DNA from: Acidobacteriota bacterium
Lineage (GTDB): Bacteria > Acidobacteriota > Thermoanaerobaculia > Multivoradales > SZUA-115
Reading direction: 5' to 3'
Assembly: GCA_024277255.1 (NCBI GenBank)
Contig: JAJRVQ010000083.1
Location: 1-37,761, forward strand
Length of the DNA: 37,761 bases
A model generated the notes under the pieces. The model worked only from the letters and a program-made list of their open reading frames with translations. It searched no databases and had not been told where the DNA came from. A program made the translations under genes and the position numbers. Positions 1-6,687 of the stretch are shown piece by piece (position 1 is the first letter of the stretch; each line of letters begins with the position of its first letter).

Positions 1-103
1 ATTCTTCGCCTCCTACAGCTCAACGTATTCGAACGAAGGCCACTAGAACAGCTCCTCAGACCGCCCGATCCCATCGCAACGGATACTCCTCTTCAACTCC
101 ACC

Positions 104-1003
104 TCAGGATTGCATGAAAGTTAGTGGGACAGCAGTGAGCGCCTCAACTGCTTGTTGAAGAGAAGTCAGTTTCCCTTCTTCTGACTCAGGAAGAGCAGCC
201 AGTTTCTCAAGGACTGCGATATCTGTCGCAGCACCCAAAGTTTCAATCTTCGGGTACACCACGCTTCCCAGTTTGAATCGGTGAAGGAATGGGTTACTGC
301 TGAGTTCTGCTTCGGACTTGGCATCAGCCAAGCGACTTGCTATGGCTGCAATTCCGTGGTTCACGTACTGAAAAAGTGATAGATCCCGTGGCGTGTAGCT
401 GTAGGTCAGTTCTTGGTCCAGGTGAAACGAAACAGCCTTGCTGTCAAAAATGCTCATGCGGGTGAAGGGCCGCACTCCGGCCTGTCCATTCCAAGTGACG
501 GTCTCGGCTTCGCCATTGAGCGTGAAGGTCAGCGCGGCCTGAGGAGGCTTAGGAGTGGAGGTGGCGTGAATATCAGGTAGGACCTCCTCCGCCGAGCGGA
601 CCGCAGCGACTTTCTTGAGAATGCGAACATAGCCACTCTTGCCGGTGGCATTTTCACCGTAGAGAACAGTCATGCTCGGATTGAACGTTATCTCTTGGTC
701 GGTGGCCAGCCGATTTACATTCTTCACGCCCTTGAGCGAAACCAGCCGAAGTGATTGGCTCTTTTCCTGAGACTCCTGGTCTAGCGAGAGTGCTGGAGTG
801 GGCGTCAGGGGCTTGTCGCTGAGGTCTTTTTCCGAGAGGCAAGTCGCGAATGCTTCGTCGAGCGCCTCCTCGGACGCTTCTTGCCTAGTGGCAAGCACTT
901 CGTGGACAATGCTTCGGACCCAGTTGTCCTGTTCGTTCGCCCATCCAACGATGAGCGTGCGTGCGTTAGTACTTGCTTTTGTGACGTCGGCTGGGTTTGG
1001 CAT
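104..1003 (-). CDS. Truncated SMC/RecF-like AAA ATPase (AAA_13/PrrC-like N-terminal half)
   Basis: The 299-residue product has a helical N-terminus and then the start of an SMC/RecF-type ATPase domain. The Walker A GENATGKS is at residues 116-123, preceded by a strand reading MTVLY and followed by GYVRILKK. This 'YGEN.TGKSGY.RILK' form is typical of the AAA_13/PrrC/RloC-like group often found in defence and mobile regions (family knowledge; exact subfamily is an inference). Such proteins usually run to 700-900 residues. This one stops about 175 residues after Walker A, so the coiled coil, ABC signature, Walker B and any effector domain are missing, and none is visible in bases 1-103. It is probably a truncated remnant unable to hydrolyse ATP. 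No Shine-Dalgarno sequence precedes the ATG at 1003. Its neighbours are other decayed mobile genes. Confidence 0.7.
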   Translation of the reverse strand: MPNPADVTKASTNARTLIVGWANEQDNWVRSIVHEVLATRQEASEEALDEAFATCLSEKDLSDKPLTPTPALSLDQESQEKSQSLRLVSLKGVKNVNRLATDQEITFNPSMTVLYGENATGKSGYVRILKKVAAVRSAEEVLPDIHATSTPKPPQAALTFTLNGEAETVTWNGQAGVRPFTRMSIFDSKAVSFHLDQELTYSYTPRDLSLFQYVNHGIAAIASRLADAKSEAELSSNPFLHRFKLGSVVYPKIETLGAATDIAVLEKLAALPESEEGKLTSLQQAVEALTAVPLTFMQS

Positions 1004-1116
1004 GATTCTATTTTTTGGTACCCAGGTTGCTGCTCTTGACAGCTTGGATGCTGGAGGAGCCTTTCGATAGTCTACCGAGGCGCTTGACCTTTGAGGCGAC
1101 CTTACAATTCATTAAG

Positions 1117-1145
1117 ATAGTACGCTTCTTGACGGTCAATCTCAA
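1117..1145 (-). promoter_or_regulatory. Candidate sigma70 promoter for the truncated ATPase
   Basis: Read on the minus strand, TTGAGA (1145-1140) is followed after 17 bases by TACTAT (1122-1117). Both boxes are close to consensus and the spacing is ideal. It would give a leader of roughly 105 bases before the ATG at 1003. The spacer also contains a small palindrome, TTGAC-C-GTCAA. The region around it (1004-1250) has no gene I can support. Confidence 0.35.
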
Positions 1146-1253
1146 AGTCAGATCGGGCGAATCGGCTGCCACCAATTCGGCTAGAAACTCGACCGGCAGC
1201 CCCCTCTGCCCAAAATAGGGAGGTGACTTTTATCCTCTCTCCCCTTGACATGA

Positions 1254-1856
1254 TCGCCCCGCCTGATCGCCGAGAATCTCACCCAGATTCGACAAAACTC
1301 TAACTGGCGCCAACTCTTCGAAGCCCTCAAGCTCCCCAGAGATCCCAAGAAATCCAAAGACCACGACTGGTGGGCTAAGAGCCCTTTCCGGCCTGACGAG
1401 CGCACCGCCTCGTTCCACATGAACGTTCGCGGTTGGTGTTGCCACGCTACCGGCCAGGGCGGCGGTCCGATCGAGCCGGTGCAGCGTCTCCATCCGGGGA
1501 TGCACTGCTTCGATGCTGGGCGTTGGCTTCTGGATCATGGCGTCAGCCGCATCGTAGCGGATATTCGGGAGGATTTGCATACTCTCGAAGACGAAGACGG
1601 AGCCGAGGTCGAAGTTCCACCTGAGAATCAGCCCATTCGCCAGAACCTGTGGAGTCAGCTTTCCGCCAGCCATCGGCTTTGTGTCGCTCGCGGTATCCCG
1701 CCCGAGGTCTACCGAGAATTGGGTGCTGGCTACCTTGATCGTTCTTCACTGAAGTGTCGGAAGAATGGGCGACCCTGGCCACTGAATCACCGGATCGTCT
1801 TCCAGATCCATGGGCGCAGGTGGGCCCCGACGACGGATTCCCTGACTAGACAATGA
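1254..1856 (+). pseudogene. CHC2-zinc-finger primase-like fragment
   Basis: The open frame reads NWRQLFEAL, then SPFRPDERTASFH, GWCCHATGQGGGPIE, and later ENQPIRQ, RGIPPEV, LGAGYL and RIVFQIHG. This order resembles CHC2-type DNA primase-like proteins of phages and integrative elements, in which the zinc finger is followed by a start of the Toprim region (family knowledge from motif pattern). The frame is open from 1254, but its first ATG is at 1419, inside the finger region. The sequence turns unrelated after about 1815 and stops at 1854-1856. The protein therefore lacks a proper start and the whole catalytic part. The classical first Cys and the His of the finger are replaced (SPFR), leaving only the CCH cluster. 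I read it as a decayed fragment of the same islet as the integrase. Alternative: an expressed truncated protein from 1419. Confidence 0.5.
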
Positions 1857-1897
1857 AGCGATGTTCACTCTCGACCACGCTCGAAACACGGCTGGGG

Positions 1898-1933
1898 TGG
1901 GTCAGTTTCAAAACGGTGGACTGGGTCAGTTTC
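1898..1933 (+). repeat. Two direct copies of a 12-mer, possibly an IS21-type end remnant
   Basis: TGGGTCAGTTTC occurs at 1898-1909 and again at 1922-1933, 24 bases apart. Tandem 'GGGTCAGTTT' blocks of this kind are found at the termini of IS21-family elements as multiple transposase-binding sites (family knowledge). No istA or istB gene is visible here, so it would be an orphan end. It lies exactly where the primase fragment loses its reading frame and just ahead of the toxin-antitoxin promoter. Confidence 0.35.
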
Positions 1934-1973
1934 CGAGAGGTGACTAACCTTCTTGCCGACGGTCTCCAGAGAC

Positions 1974-2001
1974 TTGACAGCTGCACCATACTCAGTATGA
2001 T
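1974..2001 (+). promoter_or_regulatory. Strong sigma70 promoter with palindromic operator, toxin-antitoxin operon
   Basis: TTGACA (1974-1979, perfect -35) is followed after 16 bases by TATGAT (1996-2001). A perfect inverted repeat CATAC-TCA-GTATG (1987-1999) overlaps the spacer and the -10 box, and one more CATAC half-site lies downstream near 2007-2011. A small palindrome over the -10 box is where a ribbon-helix-helix antitoxin would be expected to bind for autorepression (family knowledge; binding is an inference). Confidence 0.65.
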
Positions 2002-2031
2002 CAGCGCATACCAGATAACACCGTAAGGACT

Positions 2032-2343
2032 ATGACCATGCCCCACAAGCGAATCACCATGACCCTCCCACCTGAACTCTTTGAAGCGGTCGAGGTGGCG
2101 GCCGAGAAGGAGCATCGCACCCGCTCGGAGTTCATCCGCGTGGCGCTGCTTCGCTACCTCAAACGGCCCAGTCTCCCAGCCAGATTGCTCGATGAGATCG
2201 AGGACTACTTTGAGCTGAATGATCCCGCGGCTATTCGCGACATCGAGATCTCGACCCAGGAGATTCGCCAAGGCGAGGTCGCCGATGCTGAGGATCTCTC
2301 CCGAGAGCTTCATGCGCTGGCTGCTAGCCAAGAGCAAGTATGA
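2032..2343 (+). CDS. Ribbon-helix-helix (CopG/MetJ-type) antitoxin
   Basis: The product is about 101-103 residues. Its N-terminus, KRITMTLPPELFEAVEV then RTRSEFIRVALLRYL, is a ribbon-helix-helix DNA-binding domain: one strand that pairs in the dimer and two helices. The C-terminal half is acidic (DEIEDYFELND...) and would fold onto and mask the basic toxin. Two starts are possible. ATG 2032 is only two bases after the TAAGGA ribosome site (2024-2029), whereas ATG 2038 has an eight-base spacing and is the better start. The stop overlaps the next start in an ATGA, which indicates translational coupling. It should neutralise the downstream toxin and repress the promoter at 1974-2001. This is one of the few intact genes in the decayed islet, as expected for an addiction module that resists loss. 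Confidence 0.85.
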   Translation: MTMPHKRITMTLPPELFEAVEVAAEKEHRTRSEFIRVALLRYLKRPSLPARLLDEIEDYFELNDPAAIRDIEISTQEIRQGEVADAEDLSRELHALAASQEQV

Positions 2344-2630
2344 CCGAGGCGGTATTTCGGGTTGTCCCCTCGAAACGCTTCCAACACCTCGCCCGAAAGC
2401 TCGTTCTTCATCATCCAGAGTTCGCGGACCTCTACGACGAAGTCCGGGCGATTCTCACTCTAGACCCGTACAACACGAGCCGAAAGCATCCGATCAAGAA
2501 GCTCGTTGCGGTCAAGGATGGACAGTTTCGGATTCGGCTGAGACGTTTCCGCTTCCGCTATGACATCCAGGGGAAGACCGTCTACCTGAAGCGCTGTGCG
2601 CTCCGGAACAAAAGCACCTACAAGCGATAG
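2340..2630 (+). CDS. RelE/ParE-family toxin
   Basis: This is a basic 96-residue protein whose start overlaps the antitoxin stop by four bases (ATGA at 2340-2343). The pattern fits the RelE/ParE fold: an early helix (SKRFQHLARKL), a second helix (YDEVRAIL), 'LDPYN' and 'KHPIKKL', then the hallmark strands DGQFRIRLRRFRFRYDI and VYLKRCALRNKSTYK. RelE members cleave mRNA in the ribosome and ParE members poison gyrase. The sequence alone does not decide which, although the basic C-terminal LRNKSTYKR is more RelE-like (weak inference). Length and gene order (antitoxin first) are normal for the family. The gene appears intact and ends 12 bases before the convergent integrase remnant. Confidence 0.8.
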   Translation: MTEAVFRVVPSKRFQHLARKLVLHHPEFADLYDEVRAILTLDPYNTSRKHPIKKLVAVKDGQFRIRLRRFRFRYDIQGKTVYLKRCALRNKSTYKR

Positions 2631-2641
2631 GTTCGCCTCAG

Positions 2642-3273
2642 TCAACGATGAGTTGAATGCCCTTCGGCTCCGTTTGACTTGGCCCCTTCCATCGCCTCCC
2701 GCATCGCCCGTGCCCGTGCATCCGCCGCCAGCTTCAAGGCTTGCGGCGCGAAGTGGGCGTAGACCTCCGTGGATCGCCGGGAGCGGTGATCGACGTTCTT
2801 GCCAGCAATCTCCAAGGGCACGCCTCGCGACACGTCCCAAGAGACCACGTTGTGCCGCAGGTCATGCAGGCGGAGCGGACCCAAGCCGCGGAGCGGACCC
2901 AAGCCGGGGAGATCATCGAGACCCGCTCGTCTCCGTACCCGCTCCCAGGGTTTCTTCACCGTGGTCAGGTTCGCTCGCATGTCCGCTCCGGGGAAGACAT
3001 AGGGACATCCGGCGATCCGCTCGACTCCTTCAAGAACCGAGATCGCCTCAACCGGTAGCTGCCGATACTCCTCGGCGGCGGTCTTCGTCTTGATGAGCTT
3101 CGCCGATCCTTGCTCCAGATCCAAGTTCTCCCATTTCAAGCCAAGCACTTCACCGATCCGCCAGCCTGTCCAAAAGGCCACTCGGATGGCTGAACAGGCA
3201 TGAAGACTGCCCCCTCCGCTTCCTCCGCATCGATCGCCTGGAGGAGATTCGTCATCTGGGACGAGGAGAGCAT
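2642..3273 (-). pseudogene. Tyrosine recombinase (phage-type integrase), frameshifted and N-terminally truncated
   Basis: The frame ending at 2642 carries the catalytic domain: GWRIGEVL with the first Arg, a KTKT region, the HDLRH box (His-x-x-Arg), DHRS and the nucleophile Tyr in STEVYAHF. Upstream of about 3215 the homology continues in a different frame (MLSSSQMTNLLQAID from 3273), so a frameshift separates the two parts. The SAM-like core-binding N-terminal domain is absent. The residues before HDLRH contain a duplicated GLGPLR from an 18-bp tandem duplication. Integrases of this kind usually lie next to their attachment site, and the 5' end here abuts the tRNA-Ala fragment at 3272-3316. 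The enzyme is most likely inactive, leaving the islet fixed. Confidence 0.75.
2871..2906 (-). repeat. 18-bp perfect tandem duplication inside the integrase remnant
   Basis: Bases 2871-2888 and 2889-2906 are identical. Read on the minus strand the duplication inserts one extra GLGPLR just before the HDLRH catalytic box. It keeps the frame, but it lies in a region where related integrases have a short loop. Confidence 0.9.
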
Positions 3274-3316
3274 GGCATTCAGGAGGTCGCCGGTTCGATC
3301 CCGATCGGCTCCACCA
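3272..3316 (+). other. tRNA-Ala(GGC) 3' half: probable attachment-site junction
   Basis: The sequence matches tRNA positions 32 to 76: anticodon loop ATGGCAT (anticodon GGC), 3' anticodon strand TCAGG, variable loop AGGTC, T arm GCCGG-TTCGATC-CCGAT, acceptor strand CGGCTCC, discriminator A and encoded CCA (3314-3316). U70 in the acceptor strand fits the G3-U70 alanine identity pair. The 5' half is missing: bases before 3272 cannot pair with TCAGG, and no GGGGCCG acceptor strand lies upstream. The T stem also has a C-A mismatch. This is therefore a 3' tRNA fragment left at an integration junction. The intact tRNA would be expected at the other end of the element, left of this window. Confidence 0.75.
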
Positions 3317-3346
3317 GTTTCAAGTCGCAGAGAATGAAGCAGTTAG

Positions 3347-3369
3347 CGCCGCCGGCAGGGCGGCGTTTT
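3347..3369 (+). terminator. Rho-independent terminator behind the tRNA-Ala fragment
   Basis: A perfect 7-bp stem CGCCGCC (3347-3353) / GGCGGCG (3359-3365) with loop GGCAG is followed by TTTT and a T-rich tail. It lies 30 bases after the CCA end, as expected for the original terminator of the chromosomal tRNA gene. Confidence 0.7.
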
Positions 3370-3686
3370 CGTGTTTCTTGGGCGCCCATGTCAGTTTTGG
3401 GTCAGTAAGTCACTGCGGAAAAGTCGGAGAAAGAAGCAGCCAAGAGTCTCCTTCGACCTCGTCACCGACCGCGGCGACCGGGTGCGTTGATGACAAGTCT
3501 CGCGGCCGGCTCTCGCTTCCTTTATTGAACCGTTGTCGCGACCGATGCGGCGGCCTGTACAAACCGGCAAGCCGGCGCGGCGGTGGCACAGCGCGGGAAT
3601 GGCGAGCCGCTTCGTGGTGCGGGATTCCAGCCGGTGATCGTGCCGTCGCCTCCGTCCGGGGCTTGCCTTACCGGGGAGCGCACACG
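3370..3686. other. Non-coding stretch after the integration junction
   Basis: No gene is supported here. The frame of the downstream protease is open back to 3378, but that upstream part is compositionally unlike a protein and ends just before a clear signal peptide. I saw no convincing promoter. TCAGTTTTGGGTCAGT at 3391-3406 echoes the 12-mer at 1898-1933. Confidence 0.5.
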
Positions 3687-5753
3687 ATGAAACTCAGAAA
3701 ACCGAGACTGCTGACCATCCTGGTCTCGATCACCCTCTCACTGACCGCCGCCGCAGTCGCGGCGACCGACCTTCCCTGGTGGCAAGAGCCATTCGAGCTG
3801 ACCGATCCGATCCTCAAGACTCATCTCGAGGCCCACGGAGTATGGATCGGGGAGAGCCAAGTTTCCTGCGCCGGCGGGACTTGCTCGATCGAACTCGATC
3901 CTTACTTGAACCACCAGAACGACCCGGCCAAACCGATCTGCCCGGATGTGGAGGTGTACGCCTTGCCGCACGGCAGCGGCTTCTTCGGCGGGGTCTTGGT
4001 CGGTGAGGACCTCTTCCTGACCGTCCACACGGCCGGCGCCAACAACTGCGCCAACCGCCGCATCGTCTTCGGGTTGGCCGCCACGGTCGCCGCCAGCGAG
4101 TTGTTGGTTCCGCTGGCTCCGGGGGAGACCTTGACTTACGAGGTCCCGGCTTCCGACGTGTACCACTGCCAGGAGATCCTCGGGGGAGGAACCACTGTCG
4201 GCTGGACTCTGGTGCGGCTCGATAACCCGGTCACGGGCCGACGGCCGGTCAAGCTGCTGCGCAGCGGCTTGCACGATCCAGGGACCGAGACGGTCACCGC
4301 CGGCTATCCCGACCGGTTGGCGATGAAAGTCGAGGTCGCCGAACTCATCTCCAGCCAAGAAGGAGCTCCCGGCAATCCCACCTCCGCGGGAGGATCGAAC
4401 GCCGCACACGTCCTAGGCGGTTCCTCGGGCTCGATGGTCCTGGCTCCCTCGAACCGGCTGTTGGGCGTCGTCTGCTGCGGCGACACCGGTTGGTGGATCA
4501 ACGACAACGGCTGCTACCGGCCAGACCCGACCAACGCGACCAGTTCCTCCTTCGACCGACCCTTCGGCTCGGCGCTGCCGTTGGTTCCGCCGATCGGCCT
4601 CGAAATCACCCACCCGGGGCACAACCTCCCGAACGCGCTGATCATCGAGCACTACGGTCCCCCGGGCGGCCCCTTCACCAATGAGCAGACCCAGCACCGG
4701 ATGACCGCAGGGGCAACCGGCTCGGCCGTCTCCTGGAGACTGACCATGCCCGATTCCTTGATCTACTTCGCTCCCGACAGCCTGCCAAGCTCCGGCACCC
4801 TGTCCCCCGGAGCCAATCTCGACTTCTCCGTCGACCCCACCGACACCGCCTACAACGCGGGCGTTGGCGCGGCGGGAAACTGGATCCTTTTTCAAGACCT
4901 CACCTACGAGACCTTCGACACCGAACTCCACCTGCTATTCGTGGGGGTCGACAGTTTCTCGCTCGAGGAATATGGCTGCGTGGGGAATCGATGCACTACG
5001 GACTTTCTCGGCGACGGGCCAAGCGGCGCCTTGATCAACGAAACCAAGAGCTACCAACTCACCAGCCGCTGGAACACCGATCAGACGCTCACCGTCAGCG
5101 GCCCCCCGTGGATCGAGTTCAGCCAGCCCGCGACCATCGGTTCCGGCATCTCCTTGGGCGGTGGTGCCAGCGGCAACCCGCTCACCGTCTCGCTCGCCGC
5201 CGGCGCCACCGCTCAGATCACCGCCGAGCTGATCGCAACTCAAGATGTCGGCACGCAGGAGGCCACCCTCCTTTTCGAGTCCTCCTTCGCCGGCCAGACC
5301 ATGCACCAGGAACAGGCCCTGGTGCGGGGCGATCTCGGTCGTTGGGTGGTCGATGCGGACCTGGACGAGACCTTCATCCCGGGCAGCACGACGGAGGTTC
5401 TCACCGCTTTGAGAATCCCCGCCTTTCCCGCCCTCGATGTCGACTTCTGCCTGCGCGCGGTCAATGTTGACCCAGAACCAACCGCGGGATTCGGCGATCC
5501 GCCGAACTACCGCCTGAGATCCTCCAGCGGCGCCGAGATCGACCTCGGTGCTTATTGGGGAGAACGCTGCTTCAGCGACGAACTCTTCACCCCACCTCCC
5601 CTGCGCGTGGTACATCAGGTTCTCGACCTCCAAAACTTCGAAGGCGACGGCGTGGGAGGGAGTTGGGCCTTGATCATCGAAGCCCCCCAAACCGATAAGT
5701 GGGAGCAAGGAAGGCTCGAATGGACCAGCTGGCGGTGGACCATCGATCCCTGA
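3687..5753 (+). CDS. Secreted trypsin-like serine protease with C-terminal beta domains
   Basis: The 688-residue product starts at ATG 3687, chosen because a classical signal peptide follows (MKLRKPR, hydrophobic stretch, AAAVAA before TDLP). GGGGAG lies ahead of it. The chymotrypsin-fold triad can be placed: His114 in LTVHTAG (in place of the usual TAAHC), Asp179 in LVRLDNPV, and Ser247 in GGSSGS (normally GDSGG). Paired cysteines suggest disulfides. After about residue 300 there is a region of beta-rich repeats, and the C-terminus (FEGDG.GGSWALIIEA...GRLEWTSWRWTI) resembles a proprotein-convertase P-like or jelly-roll domain. It would act in the periplasm or outside the cell. The Asp of the GDSG motif is Ser here, so specificity and activity may be altered. 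It seems monocistronic. Confidence 0.75.
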   Translation: MKLRKPRLLTILVSITLSLTAAAVAATDLPWWQEPFELTDPILKTHLEAHGVWIGESQVSCAGGTCSIELDPYLNHQNDPAKPICPDVEVYALPHGSGFFGGVLVGEDLFLTVHTAGANNCANRRIVFGLAATVAASELLVPLAPGETLTYEVPASDVYHCQEILGGGTTVGWTLVRLDNPVTGRRPVKLLRSGLHDPGTETVTAGYPDRLAMKVEVAELISSQEGAPGNPTSAGGSNAAHVLGGSSGSMVLAPSNRLLGVVCCGDTGWWINDNGCYRPDPTNATSSSFDRPFGSALPLVPPIGLEITHPGHNLPNALIIEHYGPPGGPFTNEQTQHRMTAGATGSAVSWRLTMPDSLIYFAPDSLPSSGTLSPGANLDFSVDPTDTAYNAGVGAAGNWILFQDLTYETFDTELHLLFVGVDSFSLEEYGCVGNRCTTDFLGDGPSGALINETKSYQLTSRWNTDQTLTVSGPPWIEFSQPATIGSGISLGGGASGNPLTVSLAAGATAQITAELIATQDVGTQEATLLFESSFAGQTMHQEQALVRGDLGRWVVDADLDETFIPGSTTEVLTALRIPAFPALDVDFCLRAVNVDPEPTAGFGDPPNYRLRSSSGAEIDLGAYWGERCFSDELFTPPPLRVVHQVLDLQNFEGDGVGGSWALIIEAPQTDKWEQGRLEWTSWRWTIDP

Positions 5754-6168
5754 CCGCGGCCGCCGGCCACGGAAAACAACTCCCTCCTCTAAACCAAAAG
5801 GGAAATTTGGGGTTCTTCCTATTCGATGGCCGCTTCTCAATCCACAGGTGGAAAGTCGCCTCCGTGCCGCGCGACGGCGCGGGCAGCGGCAGAGCCACTT
5901 TCTCAGGGTGAGACAAACGCGGTAGAGAGGCGGCTTTTCGACAAGGAGGGCGACAATTTCGGTGCTGTCACCACGCCCTAACCACCGTTTTCGCCCCAAG
6001 AAAGGGAAATTTTATCTCTTTTCAGCCCTCTGCCGGTCCTTCTTGGCCCCCCCGGGATGAAGAAAGATAGAAAAAGGTGTCCCGGTAGGACCGGTTGCTG
6101 TACTCACCACTAATAGGGCGAGGCATTTTTGATTTCAGTGGGCTCGCAGAAAGCTAAGGAGGCTCAGT
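5754..6168. other. 415-bp intergenic region upstream of the small secreted peptide gene
   Basis: No gene is supported. Runs of A and T break the otherwise GC-rich sequence (for example around 6003-6020 and 6060-6078). A perfect inverted repeat CCGGT-AGG-ACCGG lies at 6082-6094, some 75 bases ahead of the next start, and could be a regulator site. A strong ribosome site AAGGAGG is at about 6157-6163. Confidence 0.5.
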
Positions 6169-6474
6169 ATGACGCGTAGGTTGATTTCCAGGATCTGTCT
6201 TGTACTCGTAGTCTGCGGCCTGGTCCTGGCACCGGCGGTTTCCGCCATTCCGTCCCAGGATCGGGACAGTTCTTCGCCGGACCTTCGCCTGCCGGTAAAC
6301 GCAAAAGGCTACTTCACCGCCCTCTGGCATGGCGCTACCGACTGGGTTCGTCTGCGGCCACAGACCCAGGCGACCAAGGACACCACCATCGTCCCGGTGC
6401 CCTATCCGCCCTATTTCATCATCATCGTCACCAGCGGAGGCGGTACGGGCGTGACCGTATCGCCGGACGGCTAA
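6169..6474 (+). CDS. Small secreted protein of unknown function
   Basis: This is a 101-residue protein with a clear signal peptide (MTRRLISRIC, hydrophobic core, APAVSA before IPSQ), leaving a mature chain of about 75 residues. It is not recognised. The mature part has no cysteine, a GYFTALWHG.TDWVRLRP segment, and a Pro/Tyr-rich patch (PVPYPPYF) followed by III and a Gly/Thr/Val tail. A near-perfect AAGGAGG ribosome site at good spacing argues for strong expression. It lies upstream of the short sigma-like gene and the TPR gene in the same direction, separated by a structured 213-base spacer. It may be the secreted output or the signal of that module (inference). Confidence 0.65.
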   Translation: MTRRLISRICLVLVVCGLVLAPAVSAIPSQDRDSSSPDLRLPVNAKGYFTALWHGATDWVRLRPQTQATKDTTIVPVPYPPYFIIIVTSGGGTGVTVSPDG

Positions 6475-6542
6475 GCCAGGAACTTAGCGAGAACTACCTA
6501 GCGACCGTCGGTAACGTCGGACAGCTGTCACACACCACATAA

Positions 6543-6595
6543 CCGAGCACGCCGCCCAGTTTTCCTGGGGTGGGGGAAAAGGGCGAAGTGCTCGG
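6543..6595 (+). promoter_or_regulatory. Long imperfect hairpin between secreted-peptide and sigma-like genes
   Basis: Three stacked stems can be drawn: CCGAGCAC/GTGCTCGG (6543-6550 with 6588-6595), CGCCC/GGGCG (6553-6557 with 6581-6585), and TTTTCC/GGAAAA (6560-6565 with 6575-6580). A 9-base G-rich loop caps the structure. That is 19 base pairs with only small internal loops. No T-tract follows, so it is not a standard terminator. It could be a processing site, attenuator or stabiliser of the peptide mRNA. Confidence 0.55.
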
Positions 6596-6642
6596 GCTCT
6601 CATACTCGGGGGACCCACGCTCCCTCTGGGTGGATCTATGCC

Positions 6643-6661
6643 AGATTAATATTCTTAATCT
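6643..6661 (+). promoter_or_regulatory. AT-rich perfect inverted repeat, candidate operator
   Basis: AGATTAA-TATTC-TTAATCT is a perfect 7-bp inverted repeat lying 26 bases ahead of the sigma-like start. It is strikingly AT-rich for this genome. It is a candidate regulator-binding site or promoter element for the 6688-8375 operon. Confidence 0.45.
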
Positions 6662-6687
6662 GAGGGGTAGCGCTGGCGTCCGAGACG

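Noticed and set aside
3240..3316. Complete tRNA-Ala gene
   Set aside because: The anticodon-loop to CCA half fits, but the 5' half (acceptor, D arm and 5' anticodon strand) is absent, so it is a fragment.
3391..3406. TCAGTTTTGGGTCAGT as the other end of an IS21-type element whose first end is at 1898-1933
   Set aside because: Similarity is short, orientation and spacing do not form a clear pair, and no transposase gene lies between.
3378..3686. N-terminal extension of the trypsin-like protease frame
   Set aside because: The extension is not protein-like and precedes a good signal peptide beginning at 3687, which would be buried in a longer protein.
4935..5999. Minus-strand open frame opposite the trypsin-like protease
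   Set aside because: No recognisable domain or ribosome site; the plus strand has a signal peptide and catalytic triad.
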